From the NCBI GenBank assembly GCA_965237505.1, contig CBDEFR010000009.1, forward strand, positions 186,001-250,000: 64,000 nt of DNA. Direction: 5' to 3'. This DNA comes from NVTR01 sp965237505 (GTDB taxonomy: Bacteria; Pseudomonadota; Alphaproteobacteria; Rhodobacterales; Rhodobacteraceae). How positions within the stretch are numbered: position 1 is the first letter of the stretch; each line of letters opens with the position of its first letter. This document shows, piece by piece, positions 8,469 through 17,104 of this stretch. The notes under the pieces are model-generated. The model was not told the origin of the DNA. It saw only the letters and a list, made by a program, of their open reading frames with translations, and made no database searches. Made by a program: the position numbers and the translations under genes.

Positions 8469-8917
8469 GAAAAGTTAAACACCGCGAGTGTCAGGGCGAT
8501 GAAGGCAGCGACCCCGATGCCCATGCCGAGCATTTTCATGCGCCGTTCATCGGGCGGCATTTTGGCTTTGCGAGCCTTTTCGACGGTAACGTTGGCGGCG
8601 ATGGAAAATATTGTCATCAGCACAACGGCGGAAAATTTATAGACAAATAGCTGGCTGGAGAACACCGACCAGCCAAAGGACAAAACGACCATTGCGATGC
8701 CGGTGAGCCACAGAAGAATGATGCCGAAGGTTGAAATTCGCCCCATTGTGAATTGAAACTGGCCGACGGCAGGCGCGCTGTCGGGTGGCAGGTTTGACAG
8801 TTTGATGCCGGATACCATGTTGCCGATGCCGCCGCCAAAGCCCAAAATAAAGCCTAGAAAATGGAGTATTTTCAGCGTTTCGAACTTGGTGCCGCCCAAG
8901 TCGCCCGAATATTGCAA
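8465..8917 (-). CDS. Four-helix inner-membrane protein, unknown
   Basis: A 150-residue membrane protein with four hydrophobic stretches: about residues 17-36 (ILHFLGFILGFGGGIGNMV), 60-80, 86-110 and 131-149. Between helices 3 and 4 lies a charged loop, VEKARKAKMPPDERRMK. The N-terminal histidine in the first helix and the overall pattern recall small CopD/DUF2269-type membrane proteins, but I cannot assign a family. The start at 8917 is TTG with no convincing ribosome site, so a later start is possible. Convergent with the DUF4864-like gene. Confidence 0.6.
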   Translation of the reverse strand: MQYSGDLGGTKFETLKILHFLGFILGFGGGIGNMVSGIKLSNLPPDSAPAVGQFQFTMGRISTFGIILLWLTGIAMVVLSFGWSVFSSQLFVYKFSAVVLMTIFSIAANVTVEKARKAKMPPDERRMKMLGMGIGVAAFIALTLAVFNFS

Positions 8918-9127
8918 CTATGCGTGCGGCCAGGTTTTGGCGTCAAGCGCTGTTTGGTGCGAACTGTTGGTTCAGAACGCGTTAAAGGCGGCGTGATAGC
9001 CATTTTGCGCATCTGGGCAGAGGCCTGATTTTCCAAGATAGATCGGACATTTGAGCGATCGGTGACGGCGCAAGCTGTCAGCGCGCATGTGGCGTTTGCA
9101 CCAGGCGGATTGTTGAAAGGGATTTGG

Positions 9128-11419
9128 ATGAACAAGGCGATTACCGACGGGCTGGTGTTTATGCCGCCGGCATTTTCTGGCGGGTTGGACGTGTGGTCCA
9201 GCGGCGATGGAACGCCGGGTTCTACGACTTATGACGGCGACCCGAACGCAGCCTTGATTGCCGCGGATGCGGATTTTGGCGGCTGTCTGGAATTGCTGAA
9301 GGCCAACACCACGCAAACGCTGCGCTATATGGGCCAGACCACGATATTGCCGGGGTGTTATTTGCGGATAACGGCGCGGATCAAGGCAATCAGCGGCAAC
9401 CTGCCATCGGTCGCCATTGCCGGTTGGGCGGGCGGGGCTGGCAATGTTCATGTAAGCGGGCTGGTCGAGGTTGGGCCAAGCGTCTCGCTGACCGCATACG
9501 GCGAGGTCGTGGAGGTCAGTGCGATTGTCGGCACCGGCTTGCGCGGCGGCGTTGACCTGGTTTGGGGGACCGGCGCGATTTATGGCCACTTTGGCCTTGA
9601 TTTGACCGGCAGCAACGGCGGGCTGGTGCGCATTGATGACATTGTGATCGAGGACATCACCAGCGCCTTCCTGCGCAACATGATGGACTGGGTCGATGTG
9701 CTGGATTTTGGCGCGATCGGCGACGGGGTCGCTGATGACAGCGTCGCGTTCGAGGCCGCGGACACGGCGGCGGCGGGGCGTTCGGTATTGGTGCCAGCCG
9801 ACATTTACAACCTGGCTGACGACGTTTCAATGCTGAACCCGGTGCGTTTTGAAGGCACGGTGACGATGCCTGTCGACAAGCGGCTGGTTCTGCGCGGGAA
9901 CTTTGATCTGCCGTCCTATATTGATGCCTTCGGCGACGAAGTTCTGGGATTCAAGAAAGCCTATCAGGCATTGTTGAACTTCTCGGACCATGAATCTCTG
10001 GATATGGGCGGACGCCGGATAGAGGTGGACGCACCCATTGATATGCAGGCCGCCGAGGGCGTCAGCAACACGTTCGAGGTGCACCGGGTGATTCGCAATG
10101 GTCAGTTCAACGCGACCACTTCGAGCAACTGGGACCCGGTGGTTGCTACCTCGCAGGCGACCTATTCGACGGCCAGCTCGAAGACCCTGACCGGGGTTGT
10201 GAATGTGGCCAATATTGACGTTGGCTCGCTGCTGACCGGCACAGGCGTCGGGCGCGAGGTGTATGTGAGCGCCAAGAACGTTGGCGCCGGAACCATCACG
10301 CTGAGCCAGCCGCTGTATGGGGCTGCCGGGACACAGACCTATACCTTTACACGCTTTCAGTATATCCTTGATTTTTCAGGATATTCCAAGTTTTCCAAGT
10401 TTACGATCACGGATGTGGAGTTTCAGTGTGCGGGCAATGCAAGTGGTATTCTGCTGGCGCCAAATGGCCAGACTTTCCATCTGAAAGACAGTTTCATGAC
10501 AAAGCCGAGAGATCGTGGCATTACCTTGATCGGGGTCGGCTGCCAGGACTTGCAAATCGATCGCTGTCATTTCGTGTCAAACGAACAATCGGTGGCGGCG
10601 ACGGCGCGCACCACGATTGCGTTTAACGTCAATGCCAATGACGCCAAGATCCGCGACAACCGGTTCGAGCGGTTTGGCCATACCGGCGTGCTGTTTGGCA
10701 ACGGCCATCTGATTGTCGGCAACCACTGGTTTCAGGGTGGCGATCAGATCGACGCGCCACGGCTGGGCGGGATGATCTTTACCTACCCGAACATCAAGAC
10801 GGTGATCACCGGCAATTACATCGACAACTGTTTTATCGAATGGACCAACGAACATGATGCTGACCCGGATTTCGGGGTTGAGTTTTCCTTTGGCGGGCTG
10901 ACGGTCACCGGTAATATTTTCACTGCCAGCGATGTGGCGAGCTGGTTCAACTGGATCGTGATCAAGCCCTATGGCACCGGTCACTTCATTCAGGGCCTCA
11001 GTGTCGTCGGCAATACGTTCAAGTCGATCAACGGCAATATCGACCGCATTGAAACGGTTGACACGTCGTTTGCCGCTCTGGATTTTGGCCGCAGCCGCAA
11101 CGTGCTGTTTGAAGGCAATTCGTTCAACAGCGTTGATCAGTTGACGATCAACCCGGTGACGCTGGAGTTCATTCAGAGCAGCGACGCGGCAAACTGGACG
11201 CTGGATAGCAGCGGCTATTTGCCGTTCGGTGGCTGGTCGCGCAACGTCACATCAGTAGTGACAGAGGACGCGATTACCAATGCTGCCAGCGCCGGCGTGT
11301 TCACCCAGCCCTATGTGACTGTGAATTATGGCGCCAGCAACAATCTGATCCAACTGACCTGGTCAGAGGCCTGCAAGGGCAAGGTTATCGTGACGTCACG
11401 AATGGACAACCCGTTTTGA
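9128..11419 (+). CDS. Large right-handed beta-helix (pectate lyase-like) protein
   Basis: A 763-residue protein. After an N-terminal jelly-roll-like region (to about residue 185), WVDVLDFGAIGDGVADDSVAFE marks the start of a pectate lyase 3 / GH28-type beta helix. The rungs are visible as repeated short strands with N-x-F/I patterns (IRDNRFERFGHTGVLFGNGH, VTGNYIDNC, VVGNTFKSI, FEGNSFNSV). No catalytic residues can be fixed. No signal peptide is seen with MNKAITDGL as start. The family includes polysaccharide lyases and tail-spike-like proteins. No phage genes are nearby. A strong terminator follows, so it is a single-gene transcript. Confidence 0.8.
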   Translation: MNKAITDGLVFMPPAFSGGLDVWSSGDGTPGSTTYDGDPNAALIAADADFGGCLELLKANTTQTLRYMGQTTILPGCYLRITARIKAISGNLPSVAIAGWAGGAGNVHVSGLVEVGPSVSLTAYGEVVEVSAIVGTGLRGGVDLVWGTGAIYGHFGLDLTGSNGGLVRIDDIVIEDITSAFLRNMMDWVDVLDFGAIGDGVADDSVAFEAADTAAAGRSVLVPADIYNLADDVSMLNPVRFEGTVTMPVDKRLVLRGNFDLPSYIDAFGDEVLGFKKAYQALLNFSDHESLDMGGRRIEVDAPIDMQAAEGVSNTFEVHRVIRNGQFNATTSSNWDPVVATSQATYSTASSKTLTGVVNVANIDVGSLLTGTGVGREVYVSAKNVGAGTITLSQPLYGAAGTQTYTFTRFQYILDFSGYSKFSKFTITDVEFQCAGNASGILLAPNGQTFHLKDSFMTKPRDRGITLIGVGCQDLQIDRCHFVSNEQSVAATARTTIAFNVNANDAKIRDNRFERFGHTGVLFGNGHLIVGNHWFQGGDQIDAPRLGGMIFTYPNIKTVITGNYIDNCFIEWTNEHDADPDFGVEFSFGGLTVTGNIFTASDVASWFNWIVIKPYGTGHFIQGLSVVGNTFKSINGNIDRIETVDTSFAALDFGRSRNVLFEGNSFNSVDQLTINPVTLEFIQSSDAANWTLDSSGYLPFGGWSRNVTSVVTEDAITNAASAGVFTQPYVTVNYGASNNLIQLTWSEACKGKVIVTSRMDNPF

Positions 11420-11445
11420 TGTGACCCGGGGGGTTGGGGGACTGG

Positions 11446-11474
11446 AACCGGGGCTTTTCAGCCCCGGTTTTTTT
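11446..11474 (+). terminator. Rho-independent terminator after the beta-helix gene
   Basis: AACCGGGGC TTTTCA GCCCCGGTT forms a nine-base-pair stem with a six-base loop, followed by a run of T. It lies 27 bases after the stop of the beta-helix gene and abuts the end of the convergent HugZ-like gene at 11473. It may serve both. Confidence 0.9.
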
Positions 11475-11949
11475 ATACGAGGTCGGTCGCAGTCAATGCG
11501 TATGCTTTGCCAAATCCGCCGTTGAGCGCGCCGCTGATCAGGCGAAAACGGACAAAGCCGAAATCGGCGAAATCGACGTAAAGCCGCGCTTTTGGATGGG
11601 TTTTCAGGTAGGGACCGCGGAAATCACACTTGCTTTGCTGGGCGATGAATTCGGCGCTGGCTGTCAGGCTCAGGCGGGCAAACGCCAGCGGGTCGCCCGT
11701 GGCGGGCGGCTCGCCGACCAACAGCGAACAGGCCGCGTTGGACTGCAAGGCGCGGGTATGGAGGGATAGCGTGGAAACCAGCGAAATCGGCTGACCATCG
11801 AGCCCGAGTGCGAAGGCGATGCGCGACACAAATGGCGCGCCAGTGTCAGGGTGCAAAACCGCAAGTGCCGCAAAGCGCGCCGCGGTCATCAAAGAGCGGG
11901 CAAGCGCGCGCGCTTGGTCATCTGTCGGGCGAATTGGGTTTTTGATCAT
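11473..11949 (-). CDS. Pyridoxamine-phosphate-oxidase-fold protein, HugZ-like
   Basis: A 158-residue FMN-binding split-barrel protein. The sequence ARFAALAVLHPDTGAPFVSRIAFALG is the typical first pair of strands, followed by SLHTRALQSNAACSLLVGEP and RLSLTASAEFI, then a C-terminal KARLYVDFADFGFVRFRL segment that matches the HugZ-type haem-utilisation branch. No C-terminal DUF2470 domain is present, so this is the short form. No haem transport genes are nearby, and the substrate is not known. The gene is convergent with the beta-helix gene. Confidence 0.75.
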   Translation of the reverse strand: MIKNPIRPTDDQARALARSLMTAARFAALAVLHPDTGAPFVSRIAFALGLDGQPISLVSTLSLHTRALQSNAACSLLVGEPPATGDPLAFARLSLTASAEFIAQQSKCDFRGPYLKTHPKARLYVDFADFGFVRFRLISGALNGGFGKAYALTATDLV

Positions 11950-12089
11950 GGCGGTAATCTAAGCGTACAGGGCCATGATTGGAACATCAGGCGCTGCAAG
12001 TCGCCATGCCTGTTCAGACGGCCACGATGCAGCTGTTTCATTGAGGTCAGGAATATCTGTGCTAGGGTAAGCCCAGCAGGAGGACGCAC

Positions 12090-12410
12090 ATGCTGACAAT
12101 TTCCAAAGGCACACCGCACCAGACCGTAATCACCACGTTTGAGGTGACGCCTGCAACCTGTCAGAACCTACTGGACGAGCTGACGGATGCCGTTGATGTG
12201 TTCATCAGCAAGCAGCCGGGCTTTGTCGGTGCGGCGATCCATGTGAACGATGCGCGCACCCGGGTTGCCAACTATTCGCAATGGCGCCAGCGCGAGGATT
12301 TTCAGGCGATGTTGCGATCGGATGAAATGATCGAGCGTAGCCATCGCATCAACGAGCTGTGCAAAGGCTTTTTGCCGGTGTTGTATGATGTGGTCGGGGA
12401 CTTTGGCTGA
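12090..12410 (+). CDS. Antibiotic biosynthesis monooxygenase (ABM) domain protein
   Basis: A 106-residue dimeric alpha+beta barrel protein. ABM features are the N-terminal strand VITTFEVTPATCQNLLDEL, QPGFVGAAIHVNDARTRVANYSQW and a helix REDFQAMLRSDEM. The family includes cofactor-free monooxygenases and haem-degrading enzymes. The start is well supported by AGGAGGACGCAC directly before ATG. It stands alone, convergent with the agmatinase gene, whose stop lies 15 bp away. Confidence 0.78.
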   Translation: MLTISKGTPHQTVITTFEVTPATCQNLLDELTDAVDVFISKQPGFVGAAIHVNDARTRVANYSQWRQREDFQAMLRSDEMIERSHRINELCKGFLPVLYDVVGDFG

Positions 12411-12425
12411 AGCCGTCAGGCTGTA

Positions 12426-13385
12426 TCACCTAGATTGTTGGGCCGCAAAAATAAACCCCAGAAAGTTCAGCAAGATCTGCGCCGCCAGTATCGCCGTGCT
12501 GCCGGTCGGGTCATAGTCCGGCGCGACTTCGACCAGATCAATGCCGGCGATGTCGTGGGATTTGGCGACCTGTTGCAGCAATTCCAACACCTCGTAATAC
12601 AGAAAACCGCCGTGGCTGGGGGTGCCGGTGCCGGGTGCGATTGATGGGCAAAACGCGTCGATATCCAGCGTGACATAGACTCGCGCGCCGGCAGGAATAC
12701 GGCCCGCCACAGCTTTGGGTCCAAGGGCGCGGGCCTGGCGGACCGACAGGATGTCGGAGCCCATGCGCCGGGCGTCTTCGTAGCCTTCGCACGCGTTTGA
12801 GGACACGTTGCGGATTCCGACCTGGGTGAGGCCGGTGACATGGTCTTGCTCGGCGGCGCGGCGCATCGGGTTGCCGTGGCCGTGGCGCACGCCGTGGCGC
12901 TCGTCAACAAAATCCAGATGCGCATCGATTTGCAGCACATGGATCGCAGGTTGGTCGTCAAAGGCGCGAATGCAGAGGATGTTGACCGAATGATCGCCGC
13001 CGATCACTACCGGCAGGGCGTTTGCCGCCAGTGCGGCCCGCACGCCGGTTTCAATATTGGCATGGGAACTCGCGGTGTCGGTGTGGATTATGTCGGCGTC
13101 GCCCATGTCCACGATCCGAACGTCCGCGCCTAAATACGTGGTGTCGTCTTCGTGGTCGTAAGCCCCGGCGTGACCGAAACTGAACAGGGTCGAGGCTTCG
13201 CGCACGGCGCGCGGGCCAAAGCGCGCACCACTGCGAAACTGAGTGCCAAAGTCAAACGGCGCGCCCAGAACCGCCACATCGGCGTCGATCGCGCCCCAGT
13301 CGGCGACGTAGTCACGCTTGGCGAAGGTTGCGATGCCGACAAATGGCAGGTCCAGGCGGCCTGCGTCGTATGAATGTTGGCTCAT
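12426..13385 (-). CDS. speB: Agmatinase / arginase-family ureohydrolase
   Basis: A 319-residue binuclear manganese hydrolase that would cleave agmatine to putrescine and urea, or a related guanidino compound. The metal ligands are in GGDHSV (first His/Asp), LQIDAHLDF (Asp-His-Asp) and VTLDIDAFCPSIAPGTGTP (the paired Asp in DIDAF); PDYDPTGSTAILAAQIL closes the domain. Length is normal for agmatinases. The exact substrate cannot be read from the sequence; guanidinobutyrase or guanidinopropionase are alternatives. No decarboxylase or polyamine gene is adjacent. The gene is transcribed toward the ABM gene. Confidence 0.85.
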   Translation of the reverse strand: MSQHSYDAGRLDLPFVGIATFAKRDYVADWGAIDADVAVLGAPFDFGTQFRSGARFGPRAVREASTLFSFGHAGAYDHEDDTTYLGADVRIVDMGDADIIHTDTASSHANIETGVRAALAANALPVVIGGDHSVNILCIRAFDDQPAIHVLQIDAHLDFVDERHGVRHGHGNPMRRAAEQDHVTGLTQVGIRNVSSNACEGYEDARRMGSDILSVRQARALGPKAVAGRIPAGARVYVTLDIDAFCPSIAPGTGTPSHGGFLYYEVLELLQQVAKSHDIAGIDLVEVAPDYDPTGSTAILAAQILLNFLGFIFAAQQSR

Positions 13386-13561
13386 TTAGATCCCCCGAAT
13401 GTCGGTCTTTTCGCACGCTGCCAGCCGCGTCGGGGCGCGGTCAAAGGCGTCGTGAACATGTGTCAGAAAACAGCGTTGAATTTTCTTGACCCTATTCGAC
13501 TCACATCAAGGTGCCAAAGGCCGGATTGAGGCACACTATTCAAGAAAATGGAGGGTTTGCC

Positions 13562-13666
13562 TTGTACCAGAATGTGCTCGTTCCGATCGCGTTGGACCAT
13601 CGGCCCGGAACCAGAGCGGCGCAGCAAGACCGTTGTGTGGCTATATCAGCGCGGATCGCAGGATAA
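13562..13666 (+). pseudogene. Universal stress protein (UspA) N-terminal remnant
   Basis: A short frame of 34 residues starting with TTG reads LYQNVLVPIALDHRPGTR, which matches the first strand and nucleotide loop of UspA proteins. GGAGGG lies upstream. The frame ends at a TAA at 13664-13666 long before the usual 140-residue length, and no continuation is recognisable. It is the left end of a decayed stretch. Confidence 0.55.
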
Positions 13667-14105
13667 TTGCCGGCCTGACCGTTGCTCTGGCGCCAATTGT
13701 TTGCCTCGAAGGGCTGTGTGGCCTGCCATTCGGTCAACGGCGTCGGCGGCGAAGACGCGACCTCGCTGGACGCCCATGACATGGAACCGTACGTGAACCC
13801 GTTTAGATCTGGCGGCCAGAATGTGGCGCATGGCGCCCTATATGATCGCCGCCCAGGAAGAGGCGATTGGCGAGCACGTCCAGATTACCGGTGACGAACT
13901 GTCGGCCATTGTTGCATTGTTGCATGATGACGCAGAACAGCACGAATTCACCGAGGATTCACTGTCGGGTGAGGTTCTGGAAATGATGGATCACGATCAC
14001 GGTGGCGTTCCGGGCGAAGAGGCGCACGCGGAGGAACTGCGCCACGACAGAGCGGTATTTGAGCGCAAGGTATATTTTGGGGATTTTGTGCGGTCGGCGC
14101 GTTGA
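13667..14105 (+). pseudogene. Cytochrome c remnant, frameshifted
   Basis: One frame gives an apparent leader (IIAGLTVALAPI) near 13668. Another gives QLFASKGCVACHSVNGVGGE near 13690, with the CxxCH haem site. After EPYVNPF at about 13803 the frame changes to MWRMAPYMIAAQEEAIGEHV, which continues to 14105 with ITGDELSAIVALLHDDAEQH and a His/Asp-rich tail. The three parts fit one exported c-type cytochrome of the family that ends in a histidine-rich segment, broken by at least one deletion and one frameshift. With the UspA scrap before it, the region is clearly non-functional. Confidence 0.7.
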
Positions 14106-14149
14106 ATTGATGATGTGCAAAGTGCGTTGAAACCTGCGCTAACCACTCC

Positions 14150-14853
14150 CCATCATGCAAAAACACGATGATTTCACCGGCACGTCGGCGCGCCTTGGCG
14201 AGCGTCAGGCGGTGCTGAATGATGTCAGCTTCTGCCTTGTTCCCAAGGCGCCTGAGGCATTCGTGATAGCCCGAAAGGCTCCATACATTGTCCGGATGCT
14301 GGCAGGCGCGGCTGAGGGTCCGGTCCAGTCCCAGGTCGGCCCGGTACACGGCGGCAGCTTCTTCCACTTCGCCCTGTTCCAACAGCAACGCACCAAGCGC
14401 GTGGCGGGTTGGCTGCATCTATCCCCAGGGTTCGTCAAAGGGCAGATCGTCATCCAACTTGACGCTGCGGCGCAGGTGCGCGAATGCGCCCTTGTAGTCT
14501 CGTTTGCGATAGGCGACCTCGCCCAACATCATCTCTCGCGCCACCGCCAGAATATCGAGGCAGGTATTGTTGAAGAGGCAGCGGCTTTCGGGCACTTTCG
14601 CCAATGCCCGGTCAAACAGGACCACCTGTTTTTCGCCGTTGGGAAGGTCGCCGCTGGCGGCGTAGGCCACGGCCTTGGCATAGTGCATCATGGCCGTGGT
14701 CACGCAATACAGATCGGGCATTTCGGGCAGTGGCTGATCGATGATCTCGTGCCATTTGCCAAAGCGGATATAGACGTGCTGCTTTATCGAAATGAAGCCT
14801 TCCAGCAAGTCAGCCGAGGCTTTGCTGGTTCCGGATTGCTTGTTCATCTTCAC
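14150..14853 (-). pseudogene. Tetratricopeptide-type protein, truncated with internal stop
   Basis: Two frames in the same phase, 14853 to 14419 and 14418 downward, are separated by a single stop: CCC TGG GGA TAG ATG CAG, which relatives would be expected to read as Trp. The first part has TPR-like helices (AKAVAYAASGDLPNGEKQ, REMMLGEVAYRKRDYKGAFA). The second continues HALGALLLEQGEVEEAAAVY and SGYHECLRRLGNKAEADI. Such C-terminal TPR regions usually follow several hundred further residues that are absent here. So both a 5' truncation and a nonsense mutation are present. Confidence 0.7.
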
Positions 14854-15081
14854 TCCTTAACGGTTACGATGAACCAGAAATCCTCCTGATGCTAAACCCT
14901 CATATCTGTCCCAAAAGCGCTGACGTCAGACAGTCGGGGTGTCGGGTGCCCGTGTAGCAGAAGCAGCAGGGTAATTTCGCACTCGCAGGCTAGTATTGGT
15001 GGCGCGTAGCGATATCGCGCAGGAAGAAAGCCGCGCTAGTTCTCTGAAGCTGGAAATTGTCACAGTTCAATTTTGCCCCAA

Positions 15082-15552
15082 TTATCGTGAGTGGATATCA
15101 TCCGTCCAGTAGACCTCTTCCGGTGGTTCAACTGATTCAATATCGAGGTTTACCACAACCGGCTCTTGGCCTGAGCGAACAAGCACACATTCCAACGGCT
15201 CATTCGGATTGGCATTGATTTCTTGATGCGGCACCCAAGGCGGAACGTAGATGAAATCGCCGGGACCGGCTTCAGCGACATATTCAAGGTTGTTGCCCCA
15301 CCGCATCCGTGCACGTCCTTTTAAGACGTAGATGATACTCTCAACGGCGCCATGATGGTGCGCGCCGGTTTTTGCATTCGGCTGGATGTTCACAGCTCCC
15401 GCCCAAAGTTTTTCGGCTCCTGCCCGTGCATAAGTGATGGCTGCAGCGCGAGTCATTCCTGGAGTCTGGGGTGTGTTGAGGTCGAGCTCGTTTGAATGAA
15501 CGATCCGAACGCCGTTTCGACGCCAGTCTGTTTCCGATGAAAGGTCGGTCAT
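15082..15552 (-). CDS. Cupin-domain protein
   Basis: A 156-residue single-cupin protein. The metal-binding motif 1 is GAHHHGAVESIIYVLKGRAR (His, His, Glu), and motif 2 is GDFIYVPPWVPHQEIN with the last His ligand. Cupins of this form with an N-terminal MTRAAAITYARAGAEKLWAG segment are common next to catabolic genes, but the substrate is unknown. The preceding ribosome site GGAGGTAGCCG is good. It is separated from the aminotransferase gene on the same strand by an IS5 element and about 370 bp of non-coding sequence. Confidence 0.85.
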   Translation of the reverse strand: MTDLSSETDWRRNGVRIVHSNELDLNTPQTPGMTRAAAITYARAGAEKLWAGAVNIQPNAKTGAHHHGAVESIIYVLKGRARMRWGNNLEYVAEAGPGDFIYVPPWVPHQEINANPNEPLECVLVRSGQEPVVVNLDIESVEPPEEVYWTDDIHSR

Positions 15553-15799
15553 CGGCTACCTCCTTTTGCGCCTCATTGGCGGATGATACGTGCAAGCTGA
15601 TTGCATGTGAATTGCATTGAGCGACGTTCTTCAGCGGGCAGGCAAATGTCTGCCTTGGAGCGCAAAGCGGCCAAAAGCAAGCTATCCGTGAATGACCGAG
15701 AAGCGGACCTTCCGGACCTTCGCCGACGACGCTCATACGGCCGGTTTCGCCGCCATCGCGACGCAGCCCAATTTTTGCACGCATCAAGAACAGCCCTTA

Positions 15800-16731
15800 G
15801 TGTCTGATCCAAAACTAATTGAGTGATTTCAGCGAGTTGTGATTCAATCGGATTGATAAGATTCGAGGGAGATCACAATGGCCTGGACGGAAACCACTCG
15901 CGCCCGATATGAACGGCATTCGGGACGCTATGCAAGCGATTTAACTGATCAGGAATGGGGTTTGATCGCGCCATTCCTGCCGCCGCCTAAAACAACTGGT
16001 CGTCCGCGCAGCACGGCGATGCGCGATGTTCTGGATGCCATTTTGTACATCGCCAGCGCCGGGTGTGCGTGGCGTATGCTGCCCAATGATTTCCCGCCAG
16101 TGTCCACCGTGCGCTACTATTTCTATGGCTGGCGCAACGATGGCATCTTTGAAGTGATCAGCCATTTTCTGGTGGCGACGGCGCGCGAGTTTCATGGCAA
16201 GAAGCCCGGCCCCACCGCTGGTGTGATTGATAGCCAGACCATAAAAACAACGGAAAGCGGTGGCATTTCGGGCTATGACGCGGGCAAGAAAACCAAGGGC
16301 CGCAAGCGCCACATTGTCACCGACACGCTCGGGTTTATGGTTGGGTTGGTCGTGCATAGCGCCGGTATTCAAGACCGTGATGGCGCACCGGAAGTGTTGA
16401 AATCCATCCGGTATTCCCATCCAAACTTGCGCCATATCTTTGCGGATGGCGGTTATGCCGGACCAAAGCTGCGCGACGCTCTTGAAGGCATCGGTGACTG
16501 GACAATCCAGATCGTCAAGCGCTTCGACACTGCGGAAGGCTTCGAAGTCATTCCCAGAAGATGGGTCGTCGAGCGCACCTTCGCATGGCTCAACCGCTGC
16601 CGGCGATTGGCCAAAGATTCGGAAAAATCCATCGCAAGTTCACAGGCATGGATACTCGTTGCACATATCAGAACCCTCACGCGTAAAATTGCAAGGCATT
16701 GTAATCATCCGTAGAGTTTTGAATCAGACAC
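15800..16731. mobile_element. IS5-family element with TTA target duplication
   Basis: The ends are GTGTCTGATCCAAAACT on the left and AGTTTTGAATCAGACAC on the right, a 17-base inverted repeat with one mismatch. Both ends are flanked by TTA (15797-15799 and 16732-16734), fitting the short TNA target duplication of part of the IS5 family. The element is 932 bp and appears complete. It has landed in a non-coding region between the cupin and aminotransferase genes. Confidence 0.85.
15878..16714 (+). CDS. IS5-family transposase
   Basis: A 278-residue DDE transposase, in frame and full length. It starts with an N-terminal DUF4096-type region (LTDQEWGLIAPFLPPPKTTG). The catalytic acids are in GVIDSQTIKTTE, HIFADGGYAGPK and RWVVERTFAWLNRCRRLAKD (Glu in VVER). 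A ribosome site GAGGGAGATCAC precedes the ATG. The gene fills the element described at 15800-16731. I see no second copy in the window. Confidence 0.95.
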   Translation: MAWTETTRARYERHSGRYASDLTDQEWGLIAPFLPPPKTTGRPRSTAMRDVLDAILYIASAGCAWRMLPNDFPPVSTVRYYFYGWRNDGIFEVISHFLVATAREFHGKKPGPTAGVIDSQTIKTTESGGISGYDAGKKTKGRKRHIVTDTLGFMVGLVVHSAGIQDRDGAPEVLKSIRYSHPNLRHIFADGGYAGPKLRDALEGIGDWTIQIVKRFDTAEGFEVIPRRWVVERTFAWLNRCRRLAKDSEKSIASSQAWILVAHIRTLTRKIARHCNHP

Positions 16732-17104
16732 TTAGAGGACCTTGATGCCAACTGTCGGCGCTGCGCGGCGCGGCGCTCCCAAACCGGACGTTGAGGCACG
16801 GCGCAGCATTAGTCTTCACAGATGGTCGAATAGCGGACCCTCCGGACATTCAATCTGGAAGATCGAACGGCTGCTTTTATTTGAGAAAATCCGACAATGG
16901 CACGGTTCTGTTCAATTGAAAGACCGCCACAACTCGGCCATCCATCTGTATTCGCAAAGAATTTGGTACGCGAGCGAGAGCCGATAATCCAAATGTGAGA
17001 GGTTTTCACCGAATATCGTGAAGGCCACAAGATGGGCTTGTCAGTCTGCGCCCGAGACAAAGCGCAATAGCTCGCCGCTAATCAGTCAAACGAGCGGTTC
17101 ACTA
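16732..17104. other. Non-coding stretch right of IS5
   Basis: No convincing frame is seen here. The GC-rich text around 16750-16860 contains a phrase (GTCGAATAGCGGACCCTCCG) that weakly resembles one left of the IS5 element near 15690 and another near 23650. It may be remnants of a dispersed intergenic repeat. Confidence 0.5.

Noticed and set aside
9128..11419. Beta-helix protein as part of a prophage
   Set aside because: No capsid, terminase, tail, integrase or lysis gene is seen anywhere near it.
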